DNA of 64,000 nucleotides from Mortierella alpina (Eukaryota > Mortierellomycota > Mortierellomycetes > Mortierellales > Mortierellaceae). A program made the translations under genes and the position numbers. Each line of letters starts with the position of its first letter. Position 1 is the first letter of the stretch. Below, piece after piece: positions 33,355-43,233 of this stretch. A model generated the notes under the pieces. The model saw only the letters and a list, made by a program, of their open reading frames with translations. It was not told the origin of the DNA and did not search any database. The stretch lies in the NCBI GenBank assembly GCA_029449245.1, contig JANATF010000003.1:1116001-1180000 (forward strand). Reading direction: 5' to 3'.

Positions 33355-34695
33355 ATGGGTATCCGTGATCTGTACAAGGTTTTGGCGCAGAAGAACCTGA
33401 AGCCCCCTGAGGCCGACCTTCGCCAGCTCCCACCAAACTGCGTCATTGACATTGACTTCATGGGGACGTCTTCGCTTTGGTCTTTAACGCGCCGACTGAT
33501 GACAGAGGATTATAACGTGACAACAGCCAGAACAGCAGGCATGAAACTGGCGAGCAACATCAGAAATCTCTTTTGCGATGATGGTCGCGTAGTCACTCTC
33601 CATGTTGATGGTGCGTACAACGCAGAAAAGCAGACCGAGCACGATAAGCGGGTAGCAAAATCTGTCAAGACGTTGGAGAAGCTCGACGCAGCTTTGTTGC
33701 ACATGAGGAACAGGTCCGAGCATGGGAAGTATACATGCAAGACCATGCTGGACAAGATCAAGAAGAGTTTGGCTGCCCTTTTCGTTCTCACCCAAGCCGA
33801 CAAGGACATTCTCTGTGGAGCCATGGCATCATTCGACCCGGACAAGGTGACCGTGTGCCGTTGCGCAACGGAAGCGGACCTTTGCATTGCCAGATCGTTG
33901 AACAGAGACCTGGTGCCGAGCCACAGGGTGGTCGTTTCAGGCGACTCGGATTTGTTGGCATACCTGCCCACCGAGCGAGTCTTGAGATCTCTACCAAACA
34001 CCGCATCCTTTTCTTGGTACACCAAAGACGAAGTCGAGAAGACGCTCAGACTGCCCTCACATCAGCACTTTTTGCTCCTGGCGATAGTCGCCGCGAACGA
34101 TTATGGAGGAAACGTGAAAACACTGGGCATTATCACCAACTGCGACATCATCCGCGATCTTCCAGCAGGCAACATCGATGAAATGCTGGATGGGTATGTG
34201 ACCGCCGCGTCCGATCGTGTTGGATACCAGGTTGACAGGACCATGTTCGATGCATCAAGGAGGGTTTTGCACGATCTAGTCGATACCCCTCTCCCCTTGG
34301 TTGACCGCAACAACCAGGATTTTCTTGACCGGCTTCATGTATTCAGAGGCTTACTGTCCCAACGGCACGAGAATGCACGCCTGGCACGAGCCTTAGAACC
34401 ACGTCAGCAGGATGCCCTACCATTCTATGTCGCTCCGCACTCGCGCCGGAACCAGTTTCGCCCCTACTTCACCTCAAAGGACTCGATCCTTCGATCCCAG
34501 AAGGTTGTCGACCTCAGCACTGTCAAAGAGCACGCTCCACCGCCCCCAAAAACGTCACAGTCAGGTCCAAGACCGCGCAAACGCCAGCCAGCCAGAAAGA
34601 AGAAACAACAAAGCACCGGGCCAAGGGAAAGGAAGTGGACCAGCCTTACAAACGTCAATTACAGTCGTCTACCAAGCATGATCACGGGCTCATGA
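33355..34695 (+). CDS. XPG/FEN1-like PIN-domain nuclease (element B)
   Basis: 446 aa, uninterrupted. The start at 33355 (MGIRDLYKVLAQ) is chosen over the in-frame ATG at 33301 because FEN1/XPG proteins begin M-G-I and use that N-terminus in catalysis. Motifs: CVIDIDFMG (Asp32, Asp34), TLHVDGAYNAEKQTEHDKR (conserved Asp and basic helix), ATEADLCIARS (E173, D175), VVSGDSDLLAY (D197, D199) and AANDYGG (D249), the full set of acidic metal-binding positions. The C-terminal 80 residues are basic and Pro-rich (KRQPARKKKQQ), probably for nucleic-acid binding. The family cuts DNA flaps or branched DNA; the actual substrate is unknown. The stop codon TGA (34693-34695) overlaps the proposed Fanzor ATG (34692). 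Confidence 0.8.
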   Translation: MGIRDLYKVLAQKNLKPPEADLRQLPPNCVIDIDFMGTSSLWSLTRRLMTEDYNVTTARTAGMKLASNIRNLFCDDGRVVTLHVDGAYNAEKQTEHDKRVAKSVKTLEKLDAALLHMRNRSEHGKYTCKTMLDKIKKSLAALFVLTQADKDILCGAMASFDPDKVTVCRCATEADLCIARSLNRDLVPSHRVVVSGDSDLLAYLPTERVLRSLPNTASFSWYTKDEVEKTLRLPSHQHFLLLAIVAANDYGGNVKTLGIITNCDIIRDLPAGNIDEMLDGYVTAASDRVGYQVDRTMFDASRRVLHDLVDTPLPLVDRNNQDFLDRLHVFRGLLSQRHENARLARALEPRQQDALPFYVAPHSRRNQFRPYFTSKDSILRSQKVVDLSTVKEHAPPPPKTSQSGPRPRKRQPARKKKQQSTGPRERKWTSLTNVNYSRLPSMITGS

Positions 34696-36994
34696 AAAAA
34701 CACGTTACCAAGGCTCTCACCATAGGCTGCATCAACCACGCTGTACACCAGACACTTTTGCCCAAACAAGCATCGGCGATTTCAAAATTTGATGCTGAGA
34801 GCGAGGTCCGGCGCAAGGCCAAGGTCATTGCCACGAAGCTGCGCTCAACGGCTCTGATGATGAACCAGCTCCAAACCCACGCATACGAGATCATTGCGTT
34901 GGATATCGCGACCATCCTCAACTCGTCCGAATCAAGTAGCTCCACCCAGCAGATCTCTGGTCCCACCTTCCAACTCTCAAAGGGGCAGCTCGCAGACCTT
35001 GACGACCTTTTAAACAACATCAGCTTTTATTACAATCTTGGTACTCTTTTACTCAACGGAAGTCTTGGACCAGCCTCAGAGTACGAAAGGCGTAAGGCTG
35101 CACCAGCGCGGACTGTCTCCACGAGGCGTACATCAGCGGCCGTGCAAACACCCCAGGAGGAGATACCCGTGCCCCATGCTGTCAGAGCCTTTGAGCTCTA
35201 CAAGGCCAAAACCGGGTTCGTTCCGTTCAATTTGCGTTCAGAGTCTTCGGCGTCTGATCAAGGCCAGTCATCATCATCCGTTCAGGCATCCCGTCTTGGT
35301 CCTGCTCAAAAATTCAATGCCAACGCGGTCAGGCTATCGCTGCGTTCCGTCAAGAGTGCGATTCGAGGACACTACATCGGATCCAAGTTTCCAGACCAGC
35401 CCGACCGCGAGGACAACACAAATGCTATCGTGTATTTCTTTGAGCACAACCGCCAGGCGCAGGAGTTCAGAGATTTCCCGAAGGCCAAGTGGGCGCCCGG
35501 ATTTGTCTTTCTTTCGGAGTCAGACCTTGTTCATATATTGTATATGGATCCTGCAACCCGGCCCATACTGCTCGAGGCATTAGGAGGTAGTGTCAAGACG
35601 GTGGCACAGGCCGAGAAGTTGGTCGTGGCCTCGAAAGGAGTTCTGATACAGAACTTATTCTTCAACACAAATTCGGACCAGCGCCTCAACGGGTATTCCG
35701 GAAAAGTGTCCCTCCAAAAGGATACGTCTCGGCAGACCAAGCTGAAGCTGAGAGGGACAATATGCACAAACGGATTACAGCTGCATCTTCTCGATCATGA
35801 CACAAGTACGACTCGGCGCAGACGAGAGAAGGTCCAGGATGATGATGACGATGACGACGATCTCTTTGGAGCTGCACAAAACATCGAGGCTGACTTCCAG
35901 TTGGACGATGCATTTATTGCTGACGCCGACGAGGAGCCGGAGGTGGAGTTAGGGCCAAGCACATCATCCAAAAAGCGGATGTATTCAGACATGTCGCCAT
36001 CGTCATCGCCTCCCCGAGAGCAAGCAAAGGAGGCCGACCTGTACGACACGATCAATTGGACCCGAGGGTCGCGGTTATTAGTGAACGTTGCCAAAAAATT
36101 CGCCTCACCCGAGGACAGTGCCGCGTTCCCGGCCCAGAGCACAGTCATTATCGGCATGGACCCAGGGGAACGCAACACCATGACCGCCACTCGGATCGAC
36201 CCTCAGAGAAGCAACGAAAGGACCTCAGTCACCATCCGGCGGTCATTTTTATATCGACCGTACATCATGTTCCGCCGCCGCCTGGAGGAGCGAAAGGCAG
36301 AGGCAGGGATCGACGTAGTTGAGTCCAAGCTGCCCGCCATGAGTCTACATTCAATGGAGCAGTATCTCCAGTACCTCGACCAGGACGGGAACCGGGCCAA
36401 GCTCATTGCATTTTACCATGATCCTTGGTTCCTGAAAAAGTCGTGGGACATGAAAAAGGCGCAGGTGGCGTCCATGGATTATGGGATCAAGGCCCTTCTT
36501 AGTCTTGTTGACGACCACAAAGGGAGCGAAGGGATACCCAGGCGCCGCCGGCGAGATACGCGCGTCATTTTTGGCGTTGGACTTGGATCATTTGACACCC
36601 AAACGGGCCTCAGCAGCAAGCATGGATCATTCGAAAGAAGATTTGTGGCGCGGGTACGGACAGTCATGATCACAACTTGAAAGCCATTATCCACTTTGCA
36701 AGGTTTGATAGCCATGATACTAACGCGCTGTTCTTTCCTGGGCTTCTTTTACTGTAGGTGCAAGGGATGGGATTTGAGGTGGGCGGTGTGCACGAATTTT
36801 TCACTAGCGCAAAGTGCCCACGTCAAGGATGTGATACGTTTTTGGTCCCAGCAGGAAAAAGATCAAGATTTTGCCCTGGGTGCAAAGCGTATCTAGACCG
36901 GGACGTGGTCGGCTCAGAAAACATCGCAACAGTATGCCAGGCGCAAATCACTGACCACCAGCGGCCCAGCAAGTTCATGCCCCGTCACAATTGA
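34692..36994 (+). CDS. Fanzor (eukaryotic TnpB/OrfB-like) RNA-guided nuclease, element B
   Basis: Exons 34692-36653 and 36758-36994 (phase-0 intron of 104 nt) give about 732 aa. The N-terminal half is helical and contains FVFLSESDLVHILYMD and an acidic run (8 consecutive Asp, about residues 386-393). RuvC-I is VIIGMDPGERNTMTA (Asp490, codon 36159). The RVIFGVGLGSFDTQTGL region corresponds to RuvC-II, and exon 2 carries VHEFFTSAKCP, a zinc ribbon (CPRQGC and FCPGC) and DRDVVGSENIA (RuvC-III Asp). This is the domain order of Fanzor proteins. The frame is open upstream of the ATG with no other ATG, so translation could instead begin by splicing from the XPG-like frame. RNA-guided DNA cleavage is inferred from the family. 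Confidence 0.8.
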
Positions 36995-38159
36995 TTGGTT
37001 GCCCGACGTAGCCATGAGAAATTTGTAAGTTACGATCGTGAAATATGTATTTTTGTTGAGTGTGTTTCTTGAGGGCAATCCTGACATATTTTTGAATTTG
37101 TGAACTCGAAACGCTATAGACGATCACAGTAGTTCCAATGTCCAGCAGCTGGAGTGCAGCCCTGTGCACTGCGACATGCATGTTGCCCAGTCAAGACTTC
37201 TATCCCGTCGTCTGTCAATAGAAGAGTGTCCAAACCTAAGGTGAGATATAGTGCGAGTCGCCTAGTCTGTACATGTACTTTACATTTCATCGCCAGAAAA
37301 AAAAAAGTGTCCTGTGGAGCGGTAGTAGGCCCATGTTGAGGATGGGAAAAGGCCAAACTCCAAACCTTGCTCGACTAGAAAAGACGACAAACTAGACTGT
37401 TGATTCCGCCGGCTTAGCACGAAGAGAAAAAGAGGGATAGGCCTGTTAACTAGAGCGCTAGAGCGCATTAGTAGGATAGAAACAGAGAATGAAAGGTGGT
37501 TGTGCTATGACCGCCCCAATGCAGATTTGGCTGCAAAGAAGAGATTTCTGAGCTTCGAACCACTTTGATTTGACTCACACGGCGTCAGCCAGAATTTTTG
37601 ATCAGGCGGAATGACCCCTCATGTTTCCTAAGAAATGCCTCGAGGATAGCTACCACGCACACGTTGTCTGGCCTAGAAGGGCTGCCCAACGACTGCCAAT
37701 CTTCAACGGTGCATCAGTTACGAATGGCGGGAGGCGAGTGTCTGCTCCTGCTCCCCTGAACAGAAGAAGATCAAGAACAACAGAGGTTTATGAGTGGGCA
37801 CACCGTGACTACGAGGAGCAAGAATGAGACATGTCGCGGGGAACGAATGAGGAGACGGTTCGCTTATCGCTGCAGAAACAAAAAAAACCGCTATAAAGCG
37901 TCGCAAGTTCTCGCTTGCTTTCTTTTCCTTTCATTCAACCAAATTCCCACACTCGCACCTCAGCTCCCCGTTGCACATCAGCAATCAAGCGCACCCTCAT
38001 CCACACATTCACCTGTCTCTCCCTTTCTGCCTCTGCAGCACCTTTTCTTGTTGGTTTTTATCCTGACAGAATAAAAAATCACAAGCAAGGACACTATTGT
38101 TTGAAGACACCCTCTTCATCCTCGTCGCCAACCTCTCTGTCCCTGTAGTACACCTTTCC
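36995..38159. other. Intergenic region between element B and CPA1
   Basis: No gene supported. Left part is the 3' flank of element B; right part (about 37890-38159) is pyrimidine-rich with CTCACAC-type sequence and probably contains the CPA1 promoter and transcription start. Confidence 0.45.
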
Positions 38160-38338
38160 ATGTACTCCCACTCGCAAGAAAAGAACTCTGCCGATTACAT
38201 CTCTGACCAAGGTAAATCATTGATAGCCGCTTCTTCGCTCACTTAATGTATGTCTCTAGGAGGGTGGATAGGATACTAATCTTTATCCCATTTTTCCCTT
38301 TATCAGTCTGGAAGAACAGCAATCCAAACCACTTTTAA
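38160..38338 (+). promoter_or_regulatory. Arginine attenuator peptide (AAP) uORF of CPA1, split by an intron
   Basis: Exons 38160-38211 and 38307-38338 (intron 38212-38306, GTAAAT...TCAG, phase 1) encode a 27-aa upstream ORF. Residues 10-20 read SADYISDQVWK. They align without gaps to the conserved core of fungal AAPs (S-x-D-Y-I/L-S-D-H-x-W-K/R), including Asp12, Tyr13, Ser15, Asp16 and Trp19 at the same positions as in the Neurospora arg-2 AAP. The usual His17 is Gln. In known cases arginine makes the nascent AAP stall the ribosome and lowers translation of the downstream carbamoyl-phosphate synthase subunit, and triggers mRNA decay. The gene 500 nt downstream is CPA1, as expected. Confidence 0.88.
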
Positions 38339-38837
38339 ATCCACCGTTGTCGTATCCTTGTTATCCTCTTTAGTGCCGTCAGTTCCTTTTTTTTTTTTTT
38401 TGTTCCAAGTTGCAGCTAGTTTCTTAAACTTTTGCACACTTCACCCTCTGCTTTAAAAACCTCTAGTCCACACCCTTTTCTCAATCCAACATTGTACGTT
38501 CTCTCTCAGCCTCGTTCCTTTATTCTTTTGCCCTTTCTCTTCAATTCTTTCTGATTTGACTTCGATTCCTTCTATCTTGTTATCTTGCACTGCCTTCTTT
38601 GTTCTACTTCCTCCTCGTTCTTCCAGACTAAAAGTCTTTGATATCACAATCAAAAGACTCAAAAAAAATTATCAATCTCTCCGGCAGCATTTTTAGCAGT
38701 CCTACAGCTACTTTCCCCACTCGACTGCATCCGTCCAATCACATCGCTCCAATCGGATCAAACATTGCAAGCAGTTTTCATTGCGATATCAATCAAGCAA
38801 ACAAGCAAAACTACAACAACAAACAACAACAGCAACT
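38339..38837 (+). promoter_or_regulatory. CPA1 5' leader between uORF and start codon
   Basis: About 500 nt with a long T tract (38389-38401) and CAA-rich sequence just before the start codon (CAACAACAAACAACAACAGC), an unstructured leader favourable for initiation. It may contain a further 5'-UTR intron, but I cannot fix its ends. Confidence 0.5.
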
Positions 38838-40244
38838 ATGACTATTCTCCAGCAAGCCGCCATCATGACCCGCATCATGGCTCTCAAGTCCATTGCCCGT
38901 CCTGTCTTCCCTCGCCCTGTGTTTAAGGCTGCTGCCACATATCGCAGCCTCGCCACTGTGGCCGACACTGTCTTCCCTGCTAACAAGGCTGCGCCCAAGC
39001 CAGCACATTCAGCACCTTACCAGTTTGATGCTTCTGCGCCCAAGGCTACACCCGCCGCACTGAAGCTCAAGTCCGGCCATGTCTTTACAGGAACCTCATT
39101 TGGCGCCCAGAATTCTTCCTTCGGAGAGGCTGTCTTCACCACATCCCTTGTTGGCTACCCGGAGTCAATGACTGACCCCTCGTACCGGGGTCAGATTTTG
39201 GTCTTCACCCAGCCCCTGATCGGAAACTACGGTGTGCCTTCTCAGGAAAAAGACCAGTTCGGACTACTCAAGTACTTTGAGTCTAACAAGATTCAGTGCC
39301 AGGGAATTGTCGTCAATGATTATGCAACCCGTTACTCTCATTGGACCGCCGTCGAGTCGTTGGGCGAGTGGTGTGCACGGGAGGGCATCCCTGCCATTTC
39401 TGGCGTCGACACCCGTGCCATCGTTCATTTGTTGCGTGATCAAGGATCTACGCTTGCCAAGCTCGAGGTCGGGCAGGAGGCTCTGGAGAACAAGGAAGTC
39501 ATTGAATTCCCCAATCCGAATGAGCGAAACCTCGTGTCCGAAGCTAGCACTAAGGAGGTCTATGAGCTGAACCCGATGGGCGATGTCAAGATCGCGTTAG
39601 TTGACTGCGGAGTAAAGGAGAACATTCTCCGCTGCCTCGTGGCCCGTGGTGCGGCCGTGACCGTCTTGCCCTGGAATTACGACTTCAACTCCGTCATGGA
39701 CCAGTACGATGGCCTGTTCATTTCGAATGGACCTGGTGACCCTCGCGCTGCCATGGCCACTGTTCAAAACCTGGCCACCGCGTTCAAGAACCCAGCCCCA
39801 AAGCCCATTTTTGGAATCTGTATGGGTAACCAGCTCATGGGCATGGCTGCAGGACTCGAAGTGTACAAGTTGCAGTTCGGAAACCGTGGCCACAACCAGC
39901 CTGCCATCAACATGCAGAATGGCCGTTGCAGCATCACCTCTCAAAACCATGGATACGCTCTTGACGACTCGGTTCTTGCGCCCGGCAGCACACTCAAGGG
40001 ATGGGAGAAGTACTTTGTGAACGCCAATGATGGCTCAAACGAAGGCCTCCGTCACCTGACCAAGCCCTTTTCTTCGGTCCAATTCCACCCCGAGGCCAAA
40101 GGAGGCCCTCAGGATACGGAGTATCTCTTTGACGACTTTTTGAGTCTTGCCCGCGCTGAGAAAGTCAAGAACAGCGCCAAGCCTTTTTTCGTCTCGGAGC
40201 CACTGTCCAAGAATGTGGCCAAGCCTATTGAGATCGTTGCCTAA
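38838..40244 (+). CDS. CPA1: Arginine-specific carbamoyl-phosphate synthase small subunit
   Basis: Single exon, 468 aa. It supplies ammonia from glutamine for carbamoyl phosphate in arginine synthesis. The N-terminus is Arg-rich without acidic residues (SIARPVFPRPVFKAAATYRS), a mitochondrial presequence. Then come the CPSase_sm_chain domain (LKSGHVFTGTSFG, TTSLVGYPESMTDPSYRGQI, NYGVPSQEKD, SGVDTRAIV) and the class I glutamine amidotransferase domain: FISNGPGDP, FGICMGNQL with Cys328, and VQFHPEAKGGP with the His-Glu of the triad. ATG 38838 has a good context; an upstream in-frame ATG at 38781 would add a Gln/Lys-rich extension before the presequence and is less likely. The AAP uORF in the leader predicts arginine-dependent translational control. 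Partner: the large subunit CPA2, not in this window. Confidence 0.97.
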   Translation: MTILQQAAIMTRIMALKSIARPVFPRPVFKAAATYRSLATVADTVFPANKAAPKPAHSAPYQFDASAPKATPAALKLKSGHVFTGTSFGAQNSSFGEAVFTTSLVGYPESMTDPSYRGQILVFTQPLIGNYGVPSQEKDQFGLLKYFESNKIQCQGIVVNDYATRYSHWTAVESLGEWCAREGIPAISGVDTRAIVHLLRDQGSTLAKLEVGQEALENKEVIEFPNPNERNLVSEASTKEVYELNPMGDVKIALVDCGVKENILRCLVARGAAVTVLPWNYDFNSVMDQYDGLFISNGPGDPRAAMATVQNLATAFKNPAPKPIFGICMGNQLMGMAAGLEVYKLQFGNRGHNQPAINMQNGRCSITSQNHGYALDDSVLAPGSTLKGWEKYFVNANDGSNEGLRHLTKPFSSVQFHPEAKGGPQDTEYLFDDFLSLARAEKVKNSAKPFFVSEPLSKNVAKPIEIVA

Positions 40245-41030
40245 GTCGACCATGACCCGGCTATCACTACTGTTTTATTTTACTTGCTTCTTTTTTCATA
40301 TCCCTCCCATCTTACCTGTCTGCTTCATGTTTGACTTTTTCCTCCCGATTACCTTTGGACTGATCTTTCGGTGGAGCTGTGTAGACGACCAACTATGCAA
40401 TCCGTCCTTGATCTTTTTTTTTATCATTATTTTTATCTTGAAGAAACGAATGAGAACGAGTTTTTACAAGGATGGGTGAGTGAAGAACAACAAGAGAGCG
40501 AGAAACGCGACCAAATTATAAGAAAGGAAGAATTTGAGATGGCGTATCAAGAACTAAGAGACGTGACAAGAGTCTGAGAGGCAATAACAATGCCTTGGAG
40601 ATGGGTTGAGCGGTTTCAAAGACAAAGGCAGTAAGCGGAGGCATCCCGACCAAACTAGTTGCTTTCCTAACGTCCTTCCTCTCCGCCTCTCCCGATTCCC
40701 TCAACTTTCATGTTATGCTTTTTCCTTGACTTGGTGGCTCTATTCTTGAAATCCTTTTTTTTCTTATTTTGTTTACTTCTGTCTTTACATGTTCATATCT
40801 CTCCAGTCCCCTTCCTCTTCTTCTCTCCTCTTTCCCCTCCCCTTCCCATTTATTTTCTTGAATAATTGCCATCAAACTCGAAAAACTGACAAAAAAATCA
40901 ATAAAACATCCTCCTGTGCTAAAAAAAAAGGATCCGATGCATCATACCCTCCGAGAGTTTGCTTAAGAAGTACAGTGCGTATATAACCACAGAAGCAATA
41001 GAAGATGCATTTTTGCCACCTCCATTCTCC
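40245..41030. other. Intergenic region CPA1 - PPN2-like
   Basis: T-rich 3' region of CPA1 followed by pyrimidine-rich sequence with poly-A/T runs (40750-40760, 40921-40929). No gene seen. Confidence 0.5.
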
Positions 41031-42242
41031 ATGCCACCTCCATTATCCATGCCACCGTTCTATAGCTCGTGTCTGATGCTGCTCCTGGTCCAATGCACAG
41101 TGGCCTATCCGGCCACAAAGCCCCCGTCCAATGACATCTTCAACATCAGCTGTACTCAGACGTTCGAAGCGATCAAGCCCAAAGGCTCGGTAACCCCACC
41201 AAGATCCCAGCCATCAGATCCCTTCATTCAATATTTGAACTACCATCAGACACTCTCGGAAGATCCTCTCGCTTTTCTTCCTCCTGCCTACTCCACGTTA
41301 AAAGAATACGACCACAAACGACCGAATGCAAGTGAAATATCGATAGAGCGCACGATAGTGATTGGTGATACGCATGGCAGCTTGGTTGGACTGAACGGAT
41401 TCCTTGCAAATATCACGTTCAATCCGCTAAAAGACCGCTTGATATTGGCCGGTGATTTGGTCGCAAAGGGCCCCCAGTCACTGGAAGTCATCAATCGAGC
41501 TATGGAGCTGAATGCGAGATGCGTTCTGGGAAACCATGATGACAAGGTTTTGCGGTGGAAAGGATTTTTGGACAGCTTGTCCTCAAAGGAGCGTGAACGT
41601 TTGGCAAACGATGCGCAGAAGCGATTGGACGCTGCGGCCGAGACTGCTGTTGAACAGGCTAGAGCTCTCAGAAACAATGTCGAACCCAATTGCAGTCTAT
41701 CGTGGAACGAGGATCGCGTCAATCCAAAAGCACAGCTCTGCTCTATCCCCTCTGACCTGGTCGAAAATTCGGACCACCACCACATTGCTACACGTATAAC
41801 TACTTCTCAGTGGCGATTTCTTCTCTCCTGTCCCCTCATCTTAACACTGCCAAGATCTCTCTCGATGAAGAAGGTGCCCATTCATATCACCCATGCAGGC
41901 ATCGATCCTGAGCAGGACGTCGAAAAGCAATTACCCTGGGTGCTTGAAAACATCCGTACCCTGATGCAAGATGGGACACCTTCCAGCAAGAAGAAAGGGC
42001 GGTCTTGGGCTAAAATCTTCAACAATCTGAAAGTCAATCATGACGACCCAGCTACAGCGGCAGGGGATTTTTTGCTCCTGTACGGACACGACGCGATGCG
42101 ATCGCTCAATGTCAAGAGATGGTCCATTGGATTAGATAGCGGATGCGTTTATGGAGGGTCTCTCTCTGGCTATGTTGTCGAGACGGACACGGTTTACTCA
42201 TTTCCTTGCCCCTATCTCGGTGTTGACATGAAACTGGACTGA
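41031..42242 (+). CDS. Ppn2-like calcineurin-family metallophosphatase (endopolyphosphatase)
   Basis: 403 aa, single exon. Metallophosphatase signature in order: VIGDTHG (Asp113, His115), LAGDLVAKGPQSLE, VLGNHDDKVLR, IHITHAG and LLYGHDAMRSL, followed by SIGLDSGCVYGGSLSGYV, which is characteristic of the bacterial ApaH / yeast Ppn2 branch. A hydrophobic segment near the N-terminus (SSCLMLLLVQCTVAYPA) looks like a signal peptide or anchor, fitting a vacuolar or secretory location as for yeast Ppn2, which cuts inorganic polyphosphate. Two ATGs, 41031 and 41049, lie in a short duplicated motif (CCACCTCCATT-TCCATG); both put the hydrophobic segment at the N-terminus. The longer frame to 40959 has no ATG. 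Confidence 0.85.
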   Translation: MPPPLSMPPFYSSCLMLLLVQCTVAYPATKPPSNDIFNISCTQTFEAIKPKGSVTPPRSQPSDPFIQYLNYHQTLSEDPLAFLPPAYSTLKEYDHKRPNASEISIERTIVIGDTHGSLVGLNGFLANITFNPLKDRLILAGDLVAKGPQSLEVINRAMELNARCVLGNHDDKVLRWKGFLDSLSSKERERLANDAQKRLDAAAETAVEQARALRNNVEPNCSLSWNEDRVNPKAQLCSIPSDLVENSDHHHIATRITTSQWRFLLSCPLILTLPRSLSMKKVPIHITHAGIDPEQDVEKQLPWVLENIRTLMQDGTPSSKKKGRSWAKIFNNLKVNHDDPATAAGDFLLLYGHDAMRSLNVKRWSIGLDSGCVYGGSLSGYVVETDTVYSFPCPYLGVDMKLD

Positions 42243-43233
42243 GCTTTTGCTCGGATGGCTTCGATCAATTGAACAAATAAAACCACCCGATTTACTCAAC
42301 AACCGGATGCCTTGCTGAGCAATCAGCAATCAGTGCGTAATGCAGACCATCCAAATTCAGGATCCTCAGAGATCGAAGATGACATAATCCCTGGCGAGTT
42401 CTTAAGCATCAGTCTCAGCTCCTTGCTGCTTCTCTGTTGCAACATTTTGAGAAGGATCGACAGGACCAGGTACTGGAGCGCTTTGTCCTTTTTGACAAGG
42501 AATGTAACAAGAGCTAGAGGGTTCCTAAGTTTCATGAACGGCTCAAAGTCTTTGGCACTAAAGTACTTCTTGAATTGAATGATTTTTTAGTTGCTCAAAG
42601 TCCTACATGTGCTTCGCGTGTCCATATACGGTTACCTTTTGTGGGGAAAGCTGGAAAAAAAAGAAGTGACCAATCATTATTACTGTAGATATTCCCCGCA
42701 ATTTCTATTTTCGATCCAGCAGTCTGACTCAAGATGGGCGATGACATTCAGTGGACTCTGTTTTGACACTCCTGAGTACTTTACCCTTCACCGCTGGATG
42801 CATCTTGGTCCATGCTTCCCAGGGCGAAAGAACCCCTTGCACATTCTCGTGCGCATACCTCAACGACCATCGAGCTTCCCATTGCATACTGTCTAATGCT
42901 GTAACGTTACAGTACTCGAAAGTGCCAAAAAGCCGCTTTGTTTGTTTCATTGTATTTTAAGTTGCGTGCTAAACCAATGTAATGCGAGCACAGGCAATTG
43001 AATGGGCTGGTTATTGTACCTGTTCAGCGTGTTCCGTGTCTGGCTCCTGTTCTTTCCGGCCATGATTTGTCAAAGCTTTCTACCTTTTCTCTTGCTAAGA
43101 ATATAAATACCACCGAGTCGAGCGAGCGCTCTTCATTGACACTCCAACAATTCTACACTCCCCCACAAGGCTTTGTCTGTCTTGCCCACTCTTCGCCCTC
43201 CCCTCTCTAACAACGTCCACCACGTATTTCAAA
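42243..43233. other. Intergenic region with possible small minus-strand gene
   Basis: On the minus strand two short frames look protein-like: 42950-42729 (GTFEYCNVTALDSMQWEARW) and about 42560-42323 (FEPFMKLRNPLALVTFLVKK, then LSILLKMLQQRSSKELRLML). They could be exons of one unrecognised gene of about 140-170 aa, but I could not find a clean junction. The right end holds the PCK1 promoter. Confidence 0.3.
43102..43109 (+). promoter_or_regulatory. TATA box of PCK1
   Basis: TATAAATA about 125 bp before the PCK1 ATG, followed by pyrimidine-rich leader sequence. A strong TATA element suits a highly regulated gluconeogenic gene. Confidence 0.6.

Larger units (their letters stand above)
33355..36994 (+). 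mobile_element. Element B: XPG/FEN1-like nuclease + Fanzor, largely intact
   Basis: Two long adjoining open frames on the plus strand, 33355-34695 (XPG/FEN1-like) and 34692-36994 (Fanzor, one intron). They have the same order and orientation as element A but are far better preserved; no nonsense codon or frameshift is seen within either domain. No terminal inverted repeats were recognised. The 3' flank 36995-37350 is where a guide-RNA-like transcript would be sought by analogy with TnpB/Fanzor loci, but I see no decisive structure. Confidence 0.75.

Noticed and set aside
34635-34691. Fanzor B start at 34635
   Set aside because: The codon there is GTG; the first ATG is 34692.
38781-38837. In-frame ATG before CPA1
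   Set aside because: Adds a Lys/Gln-rich extension before a typical mitochondrial presequence.
40959-41030. Longer N-terminus of the Ppn2-like protein
   Set aside because: No ATG in this part; the start codons at 41031/41049 place the signal segment correctly.
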